DNA of 64,000 nucleotides from Butyrivibrio sp. INlla16 (GCF_900104155.1 NZ_FMYB01000005.1:99437-163436), one strand, 5' to 3'; shown: positions 52,304-62,184, numbered from the stretch's first letter. Numbers and translations: made by a program. Notes: a model not told the origin generated them from the sequence alone.

Positions 52304-55117
52304 TTATTTGTTACCTTTCACCTTGTTAATTACTATTTTGGCCGCACGCTTCGCAGCATACGGTCCGACCATTTTGAGCTTATCCTCTGATCTTACCATA
52401 GTACTTGCTTCAGGTATATCCCTGCTAAGATGAATTGCATCAAATTCGCATTTTGTTGTGCACAGACCGCAACCGATACATTTGTTTTCATCAACAGTAG
52501 TTGCACCGCATCCAAGGCATCTGTTTGCCTCTTTCTTTACCTGCTCCTCTGTGAGGGTAAGGCGAAGATCGTCAAAGGTATCCTTTGCAATTCCGGCTTT
52601 TTTACCAGGAATCTGACGCGGAGCGTTGTCAAAGCTCTCAACAAGTATATCATCCTTATCAAGTTCTATAAACTCTCTTCTGTCTCTTGCAAGATCAAGT
52701 CTGTTTCCGGGATGTACAAAACGATTCATTGAAACGCATGCTTCTCTACCGCCTGCGATAGCATCAATTGCAAATCTGGGTCCTGTAAATACATCTCCTC
52801 CTGCAAAAATATCAGGTTCTGCAGTCTGAAGTGTAAGTGAATCAGCAATAACTCCACCGTTAGGACGAAGTTCAACCTTGGTTCCCTTAAGAAGGTCGCC
52901 CCATACAATTGACTGTCCAATGGACTGAAGAACGTTCTCACATTTAATAGTGATGGTCTCGTTCTCATCGTACTTAGGATTGAATCTTCCGTCAGGGCCC
53001 TTTACAGAAGTACATTTCTTGAATACTATGCCTGTAACCTTACCGTTTTCTGTAAGAATTTCCTTAGGTCCCCATCCGTTTAATACTTCAATGCCTTCTT
53101 CTTTAGCTTCCTCAACTTCATCCTTTGCGGCAGGCATTTCTTTTTCACTCTCAAGGCAGAGCATTGTCACCTTTGTAGCGCCTGCTCTTACTGCAGTTCT
53201 TGCAACGTCGATTGCTACGTTACCACCGCCGACAACAACTGTGTCGCCATTTAATCTTACGCTGTGATCGAGGTTAACCTTTCTGAGGAAATCAACACCT
53301 GTCTGAACACCCTCAGCATCCTCACCGGGAACACCTGCAAGTCTTCCGCCCTGGCATCCGATTGCAAGAAAAAATGCCTTATACCCCTGTTTCCTGAGTT
53401 CCTCGATAGTAACATCCTTACCTACTTCAACGCCGCACTTGAACTCTACGCCCATCTGCTTCATAACGTCAATCTCGGCCTCGATGATATCTTTTTCAAG
53501 ACGATAGCTGGGAATACCGTTCATAAGCATTCCACCGGGTCTCTTTTCCTTCTCGAATACTGTTACCGGATAACCGTCTCTTCTGAGGAAATATGCTGCG
53601 GAAAGTCCTGCGGGGCCTCCACCGATAATAGCCATCTTGTAGTCGTCTGACCACATTCCGCCGTCGTGCTTTTCGCAAAGCGGAACATATCTTGATTCCT
53701 TCTTAAGATCAAGAGAAGCTATGAACTTCTTGATTTCATCGATTGCCAGAGGCTGATCAATAGTACCTCTTGTACAAGCATCTTCACAGCGTCTGTTACA
53801 TACAGCGCCGCAGATCATCGGAAGCGGATTATCCTGCTTTATAAGCTTAAGGGCATCCTCATATCTTCCTTCTGCAGCCATCTTGATATATCCCTGAACG
53901 GAAAGATGTACGGGGCATGCTGTCTTACAGGGAGCTGTACCTGTTTCATAGCAGTTAACTTTATTGTCATCACGATAATTGTAATTCCACTTTTCAGGTC
54001 CCCACTTCTTGGAATTAGGAAGTTCCTGTTTGGGATAAGTAACCTGTGAACCATCCTTTTTGCAAAGCTTCTGACCGAGCTTAGCTGCACCTGCAGGACA
54101 TACCTCAACACATTTTCCGCAGGCAACGCACTTATCCTTCTCGACATGTGCGCGGTATGCAGATGCAGAAAGGTTAGGTGTGTTGTAAAGCTGTGATGTA
54201 CGAAGTGCATTACATACACCGGGAGCACAGTTACAGATAGCAACTATTTTTCCTTCTCCATCGATATTTGTAATCTGGTGAACATATCCGTGGCGTTCTG
54301 CACGCTCAAGAATCTCGTAAACTTTTTCCTTGCTTACATAATGGCCAATTCCACGGCTTTCCATATACTCAGCCATATCGCCCATTCCGATACAGTAGTC
54401 ACCGCGAATCTCACCGCTTCCCTCTCCGCGCATTGTCTGCTGTTTTCTGCAGGAACACTCGGAGATACCGTATTTATCATACATATCAATCCATCTTGAA
54501 AGATGCTCAACAGGGACTGATGTATTCTCAATGCTGATAGCTTTCTCAACAGGAATAACGTGCATACCTACACCTGCTCCTCCGGGAGGAACCATCTGAG
54601 TAATGCCGCCAAGCGGAAGCTGTGTCATAAGATTAAAGAATGTTGCAAGCTGCGGGAATTCATCCGTAAGCTTATCCTGCATCATCATGAACTCGGCAGA
54701 ACCGGGTACGAAAATCGGAAGCTCATACTGCTTGTGCTTATCTGCAGTTTTTGCGCGATTCATCTCAACAATACCGATCCATACGAGACGATCTATCATC
54801 TTTTGAGCATCTTCGACGCTCATGTTGTTCATTGAGGCAAGTTCCTCAATACTGTAAGGCACACGAGTCTTCTTAAAATTGATAAGGAACTTAACCTGCT
54901 CTTTATTAAGAATAAGGTCAAGCATCCAATACTCGGGGTCTCTGTTGTTAAGCTTTCCCAAAAGCTTCTTCGCATAGCGATCGGTAATCATGGATGCGAG
55001 CTTTAAAACAAGCTGCTCCTTCTCGGGATCTTCTGCCACATAATTTGGATCCTGCCAATAATCATTCTCATTGATCATCGGGTCGCCGATCTTCCAGTCT
55101 TTAATACTGTTACCCAT
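52304..55117 (-). CDS. NAD(P)-linked Fe-S flavoprotein, GltD/NfnB-like with N-terminal HTH-like extension
   Basis: A 937-residue oxidoreductase. The first 220 residues contain a winged-helix-like region (FKKTRVPYSIEELASMNNMSVEDAQKMI). Cysteines at 221, 223 and 242, and CNCAPGVC near 295-302, may hold a cluster. A 4Fe-4S motif CVACGKCVEVCP is at 330-341, then the GltD-type Fe-S entry domain (CKTACPVHLSVQGY), the FAD motif GGGPAGLSAAYFLRRDGY, a second GGGNVAID nucleotide motif, and a C-terminal ferredoxin CLGCGATTVDENKCIGCGLC. It probably passes electrons between pyridine nucleotides and ferredoxin-like carriers. The ABC-F gene starts 2 bases after it, so both may be cotranscribed. Confidence 0.9.
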   Translation of the reverse strand: MGNSIKDWKIGDPMINENDYWQDPNYVAEDPEKEQLVLKLASMITDRYAKKLLGKLNNRDPEYWMLDLILNKEQVKFLINFKKTRVPYSIEELASMNNMSVEDAQKMIDRLVWIGIVEMNRAKTADKHKQYELPIFVPGSAEFMMMQDKLTDEFPQLATFFNLMTQLPLGGITQMVPPGGAGVGMHVIPVEKAISIENTSVPVEHLSRWIDMYDKYGISECSCRKQQTMRGEGSGEIRGDYCIGMGDMAEYMESRGIGHYVSKEKVYEILERAERHGYVHQITNIDGEGKIVAICNCAPGVCNALRTSQLYNTPNLSASAYRAHVEKDKCVACGKCVEVCPAGAAKLGQKLCKKDGSQVTYPKQELPNSKKWGPEKWNYNYRDDNKVNCYETGTAPCKTACPVHLSVQGYIKMAAEGRYEDALKLIKQDNPLPMICGAVCNRRCEDACTRGTIDQPLAIDEIKKFIASLDLKKESRYVPLCEKHDGGMWSDDYKMAIIGGGPAGLSAAYFLRRDGYPVTVFEKEKRPGGMLMNGIPSYRLEKDIIEAEIDVMKQMGVEFKCGVEVGKDVTIEELRKQGYKAFFLAIGCQGGRLAGVPGEDAEGVQTGVDFLRKVNLDHSVRLNGDTVVVGGGNVAIDVARTAVRAGATKVTMLCLESEKEMPAAKDEVEEAKEEGIEVLNGWGPKEILTENGKVTGIVFKKCTSVKGPDGRFNPKYDENETITIKCENVLQSIGQSIVWGDLLKGTKVELRPNGGVIADSLTLQTAEPDIFAGGDVFTGPRFAIDAIAGGREACVSMNRFVHPGNRLDLARDRREFIELDKDDILVESFDNAPRQIPGKKAGIAKDTFDDLRLTLTEEQVKKEANRCLGCGATTVDENKCIGCGLCTTKCEFDAIHLSRDIPEASTMVRSEDKLKMVGPYAAKRAAKIVINKVKGNK

Positions 55118-55150
55118 AAGAAATAACCTACTTTCTAAAAAATTGCATAA

Positions 55151-55222
55151 TTATAGCGCACGATGCGGCATCACATTTCTCTCCTGTCTCATCAATGCGC
55201 AAACTCCTACTACATGTAACAT
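55151..55222 (-). promoter_or_regulatory. Leader with candidate leader peptide and hairpin before the Fe-S flavoprotein
   Basis: An open frame runs from ATG 55222 to a TAA at 55151; its likely translated part starts at the TTG/ATG at 55195/55192, 8 or 11 bases after AGGAG, and gives MRQERNVMPHRAL, ending 33 bases before the flavoprotein start. The same stretch folds: GCGCAUUGAUG (55200 to 55190) pairs with CAUCGUGCGC (55165 to 55156), with a 24-base loop. A second AGGAG lies within the loop. This is a candidate regulated leader. Confidence 0.4.
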
Positions 55223-55270
55223 AATATCATATATCCACGATTTAAGATACCTATTTTTTCGCATAAAATG

Positions 55271-55309
55271 AGCCTTTGGAAACTCTTTGTTAAAGAATTT
55301 TCAAAGGCT
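55271..55309 (-). terminator. Hairpin terminator overlapping the phosphoesterase stop
   Basis: AGCCTTTG at one side and CAAAGGCT at the other, with a smaller inner CTTT/AAAG stem. The minus strand is followed by CATTTTATG. The hairpin begins in the last codons of the 55290-55985 gene. Confidence 0.7.
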
Positions 55310-55985
55310 TGAAATCTAGATAGTCTCCGGAAACGAGACTATATTTTATACCGTCAATTTTTCCCAAAAGACTGTCATGAAATCTCTCTTTTCCATGACA
55401 ATGAGCATAAATCACCTGCTCTGCTCCGTAGGCCTTCGCCATAAAAGTAAATCTGCTTGTTCTTTCATCAATTGAAGTTGGCGGATAGTGCAGGAACATT
55501 ATAAACTTCTCAAAACCGTCTGCCCTGGCCGCTTCAAATGATATCTTTAATCTTTTTGCCTCACGTTCAATCAGCATATCGGCGTGCTGCCTTGTATCGA
55601 ATCCTTCATAACAATATCCCTTGGTTCCTACCAATGCGTAGTCCCCATAGGGATAGTAGTTATTCTGCAAAAACAAAAGCTTGCCCTTAAACATATCATT
55701 AAGGCGCTGGGTTTTCTTTGCATTCCAGAAATTATCATGATTCCCGCGAATAAGTATTTTTCTTCCGGGGAGTTTTTCTATAAACTCAAAATCCTTTTCA
55801 CAGTTCTCAAGTCCCTTGCCCCAGGTATGGTCCCCCACCAGCACAAGCGTATCATCGTCAGTGATCAGCTTGTTGCAATTCTTTTCTATCTTCTTTTCAT
55901 GGTTCTTCCACACCTTCCCGAAAATATCCATATTCTTGTCGGACTGAAAGGAAAGGTGCAGATCACCAAGTGCATAAAGCGACAT
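55290..55985 (-). CDS. Metallophosphoesterase, cytoplasmic
   Basis: A 231-residue calcineurin-like phosphoesterase with ALGDLHLSF, LVGDHTWGKGLE, IRGNHDNFWN, FLHYPPTS and YAHCHG. The metal ligands are in the right order. Length fits small, single-domain enzymes of unknown substrate. It follows the response regulator gene by 7 bases, with the hybrid kinase upstream, so its activity could be tied to that signalling pair. Confidence 0.88.
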   Translation of the reverse strand: MSLYALGDLHLSFQSDKNMDIFGKVWKNHEKKIEKNCNKLITDDDTLVLVGDHTWGKGLENCEKDFEFIEKLPGRKILIRGNHDNFWNAKKTQRLNDMFKGKLLFLQNNYYPYGDYALVGTKGYCYEGFDTRQHADMLIEREAKRLKISFEAARADGFEKFIMFLHYPPTSIDERTSRFTFMAKAYGAEQVIYAHCHGKERFHDSLLGKIDGIKYSLVSGDYLDFKPLKIL

Positions 55986-55992
55986 AAAAACC

Positions 55993-56760
55993 TCACTTAT
56001 AATTCTTTATTTTCTGCTTTTCGAAAAACTCATCGATATTGGCGATAAGATCAGCCGGAGGCATGGTTTTAAGCAGATATTTCTCAGGTTTAAGTGAAAT
56101 GACCTGAGCTACGCTCTCCTTATCATTTTTAACGGTAAGGAACATAACAGGTATATCACTTGTTCCTGACTCGCTCCGAAGCATCTCAAGAACCTTGGGC
56201 CCTGTAATAACGGGCATCTCATAATCAAGCAGAATCAGGTCAACCTTGTTCTTAGCAAGGAAAGTGATGGCATTCATTCCGGAATTCACCATGAAGACCT
56301 GATACTTTTCCGACAGCCAGCTCTTAATTGTCCTCAGCATTGTGCCGTCATCATCAACAACAAGAATCTTCTTTTTCTGCAGGCGCACTTCCTCATTCTG
56401 GACAACAGCAGTCATTTTACTTCCGAGCTCTTTTACATTGACCGGTCTCTCAAAAACCGCAGCGATTCTGTCCTGTGAGATTTTTGAATATATCTTTTCA
56501 AGTTCATCACTGGATCCTATCACACTTATGGAGATATCATCTTCAACTGATTTATCCTTCAGATACACAAAAAGCTCCAGCATCTCATCAATGTCATCAA
56601 CATAAATAAGATATACAGACGGTTTATCTTCCATTCTTTCAATCTGAGTTACATCTGCATCCGCGCGAATTACCTCAAAGTCTTCCGCCTTAAGTTCCTT
56701 TTCAATCGAAGTTACCATAAAGCTCTTCTTACCACCCACAAGCAGTACTCGTTTATCCAT
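55993..56760 (-). CDS. Response regulator with degenerate N-terminal and intact C-terminal receiver
   Basis: A 255-residue protein of two receiver-like domains. The first (1-120) keeps the fold and an aspartate in the YVDD segment, but the acidic pair is replaced by GG (VLLVGGKKS) and the lysine by arginine (FERPVN), so it is probably a pseudo-receiver. The second (about 130-255) is complete: VVDDD (D136, D137), LLDYEMP (D179), T209 and K231. There is no output domain. ATG 56760 has GAGAGGGG five bases upstream; the earlier ATG at 56775 is less likely. It lies 18 bases after the hybrid kinase gene. Confidence 0.85.
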   Translation of the reverse strand: MDKRVLLVGGKKSFMVTSIEKELKAEDFEVIRADADVTQIERMEDKPSVYLIYVDDIDEMLELFVYLKDKSVEDDISISVIGSSDELEKIYSKISQDRIAAVFERPVNVKELGSKMTAVVQNEEVRLQKKKILVVDDDGTMLRTIKSWLSEKYQVFMVNSGMNAITFLAKNKVDLILLDYEMPVITGPKVLEMLRSESGTSDIPVMFLTVKNDKESVAQVISLKPEKYLLKTMPPADLIANIDEFFEKQKIKNYK

Positions 56761-56778
56761 AAAAACCCCTCTCATATT

Positions 56779-59703
56779 TTAAAGAAGTTCAAGAAGTGCA
56801 TCTCTATCAACAGCAGCCATCAATTCCACAATTTTATTATATTTATCTTTATAGTCATCCGGAATACTGTAATCGGACAGCATCTTCATTATTCCATCAG
56901 CCGTGTCAAAATCGTAGGCTTCCAATAATTCTTTCATATCTGAAAAAGCGCCTTCAAGTTCATCTACCGGTATTTCAGGAAGGTCAGTTTCTTCGCTCTT
57001 TTCAATTGCGGGCTGAAGTTTATCCTTATAGCTTCTGTAAAGAGCTAGAAGCTCAGGAGTCTTTTCCTTTATCTCTTCAGTACTCTCATCATTACCGCAT
57101 TTTTCAAGATATGCGGCATCTTCAGAAAGCTTCATCGCACCAAGCAGCCTGGCTGAACTTTTCAGTGCATGAACAGCAACCGTATAATTTCTGTAATCAT
57201 TATCTGCTGCAAATCGTTCAATATTATCAGCCTTCGAATCTATGGACACATGGAATTCCTCTATAACATTTTGAAGAATATCAAGGCTTCCGCAGTTTTT
57301 TAATGCCTCCTCGTAGTCTATACCTTCTATGGTTTTATAAAGCTTTTGTCTCTCATCGTTCTCATCTTTATCATAGACGTCTTCTGATTCTTCCTCAAGT
57401 ATCAGCTTTTCGGGCGGCAAATATGTCTTTAGCATGTCTTCCAGAAGTTCACCGTCAATCGGTTTTGAGAGATAATCATCAAAACCGGCTGCCATATATT
57501 CCTCTCTGGCACCTGCACCTGCATTTGCTGTAAGTGCGATGCACGGAGTATCAGTGCACAGATTACCCTCCAGCTTCTTCATTGCAGCAAGTGTCTCAAG
57601 ACCATCCATCTCAGGCATTCTATGATCTATGAAAATCGCATCATATTTCTTTTTCTTTACCTTTTCAAGAGTCTCCATTCCACTTTCAGCAGTATCAACC
57701 TGTATCAGCGTCGTCTTTAGAAGCCCCTTAACAACCGTAAGATTCATCGGAGTATCATCAACCACGAGAATTTCTGCCTCAGGAGCTTTGAATTTCTCAT
57801 GATATTTTTCCAGTGTTTTTAGATATTCCTTGTACTTTTCCTTGAAGTCTCCCAGTTCTTCCCAGGATACAACCTGCTGTCGCACTTCAAATGAAAAATC
57901 AGAACCCTCACCGTATACACTCTTTACTTCAAGTCTCGTATCCATGAGTGCAAGCAGCTTCTTAACTATGCTCATTCCAAGGCCGGTACCCTCTATTGAA
58001 CGGTTCCGGATTTCCTCAATTCTTTCAAAGGGTGAATATAGCTTATTTATATCCTCTTCCTTTATTCCTATACCGGTATCAACCACCTGAAATCTAAGCA
58101 TAATGTTCTTATCATCTACTTTTCTGTAGCTGATATTGAGTGCAACATTTCCTTCTTCGGTGTACTTTACAGCATTTGAAAGTACATTGGTTACGCACTG
58201 CTTTATTCTGATTTCATCTCCGATAAGAACAGTAGGCAGCGTCTCATCTATATTAAGTTCGAGTTTAAGCCCCTTTTCTTCGGCTTTTACAGCCACCATA
58301 TTTATGAGGTCGTTTATTGTTGATCCCAAATGATACTGCACCGGAAGAATATCCATTTTACCTGCTTCAATCTTTGAGAAGTCCAGTATGTCGTTTATTA
58401 TTCCAAGAAGAGAATTTCCGGCGCTTTTTACATTATTTGCATACTCAAGAATTCTGTCGTTATCCGACTCCCTGAGTATCATCTCATTCATTCCGAGGAC
58501 TGCATTTATGGGAGTCCTTATTTCATGAGACATATTTGATAAAAAGGACGACTTTGCTTCACTTGCCTTTTGCGCAACCTCGAGCTCCTTTTCAAGCTCC
58601 TGTTTCGCTTTTAATCGTCCTATATAGTCCTCTATGGAATGAACCGTGGTTTGCATGGATTCATGAAGAACCTGTATCTCATCACCTGTTTTTATTGTAA
58701 GATTGTCAACCTTTTTTCCTACCTCAAGCTTCGTATCGTCATCAGCATTGGCGTAGTCATACATAAAATCAGACATACGTCCGATAGGGCCGCCTATGAC
58801 CATCTTCGTGTAAAAATTTGCTATTGCAGCAAGCGGCACACCCACGCACATCATGAGTAGTATCATCTTTATATCAAAGCCAAGAGCTGCATCATCAAAT
58901 TTGAAATCAAGGTCTTTAATTTCCTGAACCATATCTTCGGTATTTTCTATATGGACCGGTTCACGTCTCTCAATACCTCCCACAAACATATTTTTCAGGT
59001 CCGGGAAAAGAATCATCATATAAACAGCAACAGCTATACCAAGAATTAGTTCAAGCGCGATGATAATAGCAGTAATTTTAACACTTACTTTGGTCTTTCT
59101 GACGTTCTTCTGTAGCTCCTTGTTTTCTTCATACGCCTTAGTATAAGCAATCCCAATTGGGAAAAATTTTTTTATAAAATCGGGTGCCTTTGACAGAATG
59201 ATATATACAACAAGTACTGAGAATATTACAGAATACACATCCCTGCAAATATAGTCGATAAAATGAGAGATATTGGAAAGATCATATCTTCCGACCTGTA
59301 CCACTGACAGGCAGGCATATTCAATAAGTGTAGTAATAAGAAGTGTCGCAATGCAGGCAATAGCAGTCTTTTTAATATTTTTAAAAAACATATATTGTGC
59401 AAAAATGGAAATGCATAGCGTTGCAACAAGATAAATCGACATATTGTAAGCTGTTGTAAGCGCTGAAGCGATAGAGACAACGAAAGCTATCATAAACGAA
59501 ATCATGCCAAAGAAATAACCGAACAGACCACCGACAAGAAAAAACGGCAACAGATAAAATGTAAACAAGACCTTATCGTCATGTACATACATAAACTTAT
59601 CGCCATACAGGGAAGTATAAACACATAATGACGTAAGGATTATCCATATAAGAACAGAAACGCATTTATATACAGCACTTATTTTTTTTACTTTATTATC
59701 CAT
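56779..59703 (-). CDS. Hybrid sensor histidine kinase with receiver and HPt domains
   Basis: A 974-residue membrane kinase. About six N-terminal helices (1-190) precede a further membrane segment pair (about 210-310) and a HAMP-like region, then a coiled coil and SHEIRTPINAVLG (HisKA), the ATPase domain (NVLSNAVKYTEEGNV, DTGIG, GTGLGMSIVKKL), a receiver domain (VVDDTPMNL, IDHRMPEMDG), and a C-terminal HPt domain with AVHALKSSARLLGA. It should carry out a His-Asp-His relay, possibly to the single-chain regulator in the next gene. The ligand is not known. Confidence 0.92.
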   Translation of the reverse strand: MDNKVKKISAVYKCVSVLIWIILTSLCVYTSLYGDKFMYVHDDKVLFTFYLLPFFLVGGLFGYFFGMISFMIAFVVSIASALTTAYNMSIYLVATLCISIFAQYMFFKNIKKTAIACIATLLITTLIEYACLSVVQVGRYDLSNISHFIDYICRDVYSVIFSVLVVYIILSKAPDFIKKFFPIGIAYTKAYEENKELQKNVRKTKVSVKITAIIIALELILGIAVAVYMMILFPDLKNMFVGGIERREPVHIENTEDMVQEIKDLDFKFDDAALGFDIKMILLMMCVGVPLAAIANFYTKMVIGGPIGRMSDFMYDYANADDDTKLEVGKKVDNLTIKTGDEIQVLHESMQTTVHSIEDYIGRLKAKQELEKELEVAQKASEAKSSFLSNMSHEIRTPINAVLGMNEMILRESDNDRILEYANNVKSAGNSLLGIINDILDFSKIEAGKMDILPVQYHLGSTINDLINMVAVKAEEKGLKLELNIDETLPTVLIGDEIRIKQCVTNVLSNAVKYTEEGNVALNISYRKVDDKNIMLRFQVVDTGIGIKEEDINKLYSPFERIEEIRNRSIEGTGLGMSIVKKLLALMDTRLEVKSVYGEGSDFSFEVRQQVVSWEELGDFKEKYKEYLKTLEKYHEKFKAPEAEILVVDDTPMNLTVVKGLLKTTLIQVDTAESGMETLEKVKKKKYDAIFIDHRMPEMDGLETLAAMKKLEGNLCTDTPCIALTANAGAGAREEYMAAGFDDYLSKPIDGELLEDMLKTYLPPEKLILEEESEDVYDKDENDERQKLYKTIEGIDYEEALKNCGSLDILQNVIEEFHVSIDSKADNIERFAADNDYRNYTVAVHALKSSARLLGAMKLSEDAAYLEKCGNDESTEEIKEKTPELLALYRSYKDKLQPAIEKSEETDLPEIPVDELEGAFSDMKELLEAYDFDTADGIMKMLSDYSIPDDYKDKYNKIVELMAAVDRDALLELL

Positions 59704-59755
59704 AGAGACCTCGCTTATTTCCTAAGCCTGTTAACGTTTCTATAAATAATAATAA

Positions 59756-59785
59756 CGCAGTGCAAACAATGAAGTCCACACTGCG
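59756..59785 (-). terminator. Rho-independent terminator of the GH3 gene
   Basis: CGCAGTG / CACTGCG stem, extendable with G-U pairs to 12 bp around a 6-base loop, followed on the minus strand by TTATTATTATTTAT. Located about 65 bases after the GH3 stop and 53 bases before the hybrid kinase start. Confidence 0.75.
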
Positions 59786-59850
59786 AATTATTAAAAAAGC
59801 GTAAATAAATTATCGTTCTTAAAGTTTAAAATCAAATTAAAAAGAAACTT

Positions 59851-62070
59851 TTAAATCAATTCAAAGTCTTCAGAATTATCAGTAGTTGAGTCAAATCCAA
59901 CGAACACCTTGAAGTCCCCGGGCTCACTGTCATTTTTATTCTCGATTGTCCAAAACCTCAGCATATCTTCAGATATATCAAAACTGATTTCTTTGGATTC
60001 TCCGGGTAATAATGAAACCTTCTTAAAGCCTTTAAGTTCCTTAATCGGTCGAACTCTGCTCCCTACCATATCACGTATATAGAGCTGAACTGTCTCTGTT
60101 GCCTCATGGAAGCCTGTATTCCTTACAGTCACCGTTGCTCTTATAAAGTCATCCTCATCCGCTTTATTCAATGTATTCTTATTCAGAATGACATCGGATA
60201 TTTTAAACTGCGAATAGGTAAGTCCGAATCCAAATGGATACCTGGCCTCATTTGGACAATCAAGGTATCTTGTAGTGAAAATTGTAGGTCCTTCGGAAGG
60301 CTTAGGCCTTCCGGTTGAAAAAGCATTGTAATTTAAAGGCGCCTGCGCCGCACTATAAGGGAAGCTCATGGAAAGTTTGCCGGATGGTGAATAGTTGCCG
60401 CCAAGTACATCCATAATTCCATGGCCACCTTCGGTTCCTGGTCTGAAGCATATCATAAGAGCATCAGATTTCTCCGGAATATTTTCAAGCTCAAGTGGTC
60501 TTCCGCAAAAGATAAGAGTAATGATATGTTTTTCATTTCTAAACTTCTTGCAGATTTTATCAAACAGTTTCTTTTGAGCTCTGGGAATTCTTAGATCCGT
60601 TTTACTTGTGGACTCTCCTGACTGACCAATATGTTCTCCGAGACAGAACACTATCTCGTCAGCCCACTCTGCTACTTCCATGGCTTTCTTAAACAGCTTT
60701 TTGTTTTTCTCTTTTTCTTTTTCATCCGAAAAAGTTCCGTTCATGAACTCATCGCCGTTTGATGCTATAAGACATCCTTTTGCGACTTTAATTTTGGTAT
60801 CTGTATCATCGTACAGCTCTTTTGCCGCCTTTTTTACAGATACAGCATCCTTAGAAAAACAGGATATAGCCCAGGAGCTGTGAAGATTTTTCTCATCTGA
60901 ATAAGGGCCTATAAATGCTATTTTCTTTTCAACCAGAGGAAGTGCATTATAGTCGTTCTTTAAAAGAACAAGCGACTTTCTGACAGCATCTCTTGCTTTC
61001 TCACGATTTTTATCAGAAAGACATTCTTCTTGTTCTCTTGTTGCAGAAGCGCCTCTGAACGGGTCCTCAAAAAGACCCAGATCATTTTTCAAAGTAAGAA
61101 CCCTCATAACAGCTTCATCCAGAAGATCCTTGGAAATTTTTCCTTCATCCAACAGCTCTTCAAGATTTCTTCCGTAGCTTTCCGTGCACATATCAATATC
61201 GACACCCGCCTTCATGGCAAGCTCAGCTGCTTCCTTTAGATCCTTTGCAAAGCCCCAGGTCGCCATCTCAGCAACAGCTGCCCAGTCAGAAATAAGAACT
61301 CCGTCAAACTCCATCTCATTTCTGAGTATGTCTCTCATAAGCCATGTATTTCCTGAGGAAGGGATACCATTGAGCGTATTAAAGCTGGTCATCACAAGTC
61401 TTGCACCTTTTTTTATTCCTTCAGCGTATGCAGGTAAATACTGATCTCTGAGCATGGATTCAGACAGCTCAACACTGTTATAATCTCTCCCCGATGTAGC
61501 AGCACCATAGGCAGCAAAGTGCTTCACGCAGGCTGCAATATGATTTATATCTTTTAAGTCTTTTCCCTGGTAGCCTTCTACCATTGCAGAGACCATCTTA
61601 CAATTGAGATAAGGATCCTCACCGGTTGACTCAAGAACTCTTCCCCATCTTGCATCCCTTACAAGATCCCCCATGGGAGAAAATGTCACATGTACGCCTT
61701 CTGCGGCAGCTTCTCTTGCCTGAACCTCAGCTCCCGTTTTGGCAATCTCAGGATCAAACGTAGCACCTTGTCCGAGCGGGCAGGGAAATACAGTTTTGTG
61801 ACCATGAATAACATCCAACATAAACAAAAGCGGAATGTGGTGCGGATGCTTATCCATATACTTATTCTGAATTTCTATGATCTTCTCCGCACCCCAAATA
61901 CCAAGAGTACTTCCAACAAGACTCTTTTCTTCCTCGCTTGCACCTTCATCACTAAGGCCTGTTACTGCAGCATTTTCCTCAAAGGCCTGTCCCGGAAGCT
62001 GAACCAGCTGCAACACCTTTTCTTTAAGTGACATATCATCAAGGAGCTTCTTTAAATCTTCGTTTTTCAT
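59851..62070 (-). CDS. Glycoside hydrolase family 3 beta-glucosidase
   Basis: A 739-residue GH3 enzyme that removes terminal sugars from beta-linked oligosaccharides. The TIM barrel holds KHFAAYGAATSGRDYNSVELSE and the catalytic aspartate in DGVLISDWAAVAEMATWG. The second domain and a C-terminal fibronectin-III-like domain (VTVRNTGFHEATETVQLYIRD) follow. No signal peptide is visible, so it is probably cytoplasmic and acts on imported oligosaccharides, fitting a plant-polysaccharide degrader. AAGGGG precedes the ATG. Insertion sequence B lies about 100 bases upstream, next to its probable promoter region. Confidence 0.94.
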   Translation of the reverse strand: MKNEDLKKLLDDMSLKEKVLQLVQLPGQAFEENAAVTGLSDEGASEEEKSLVGSTLGIWGAEKIIEIQNKYMDKHPHHIPLLFMLDVIHGHKTVFPCPLGQGATFDPEIAKTGAEVQAREAAAEGVHVTFSPMGDLVRDARWGRVLESTGEDPYLNCKMVSAMVEGYQGKDLKDINHIAACVKHFAAYGAATSGRDYNSVELSESMLRDQYLPAYAEGIKKGARLVMTSFNTLNGIPSSGNTWLMRDILRNEMEFDGVLISDWAAVAEMATWGFAKDLKEAAELAMKAGVDIDMCTESYGRNLEELLDEGKISKDLLDEAVMRVLTLKNDLGLFEDPFRGASATREQEECLSDKNREKARDAVRKSLVLLKNDYNALPLVEKKIAFIGPYSDEKNLHSSWAISCFSKDAVSVKKAAKELYDDTDTKIKVAKGCLIASNGDEFMNGTFSDEKEKEKNKKLFKKAMEVAEWADEIVFCLGEHIGQSGESTSKTDLRIPRAQKKLFDKICKKFRNEKHIITLIFCGRPLELENIPEKSDALMICFRPGTEGGHGIMDVLGGNYSPSGKLSMSFPYSAAQAPLNYNAFSTGRPKPSEGPTIFTTRYLDCPNEARYPFGFGLTYSQFKISDVILNKNTLNKADEDDFIRATVTVRNTGFHEATETVQLYIRDMVGSRVRPIKELKGFKKVSLLPGESKEISFDISEDMLRFWTIENKNDSEPGDFKVFVGFDSTTDNSEDFELI

Positions 62071-62097
62071 GTGTAATCCCCTTTTTATACAAAAAAT

Positions 62098-62135
62098 TTA
62101 CGCTGATGTACTTCTTATTACATACATCAGCGTAA
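62098..62135 (-). terminator. Hairpin with T-run upstream of GH3
   Basis: Perfect 13-bp stem (TTACGCTGATGTA and its complement) with a 12-base loop, followed on the minus strand by ATTTTTTGTAT. It looks like a terminator pointing toward the GH3 gene. It either ends a transcript coming from the right (once a neighbour, now insertion sequence B), or works as an attenuator of the GH3 gene. Confidence 0.7.
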
Positions 62136-62184
62136 TTAATTCTAATATATTTTCAATTAAATAAAAGATTCCCAATCTGCCGGA

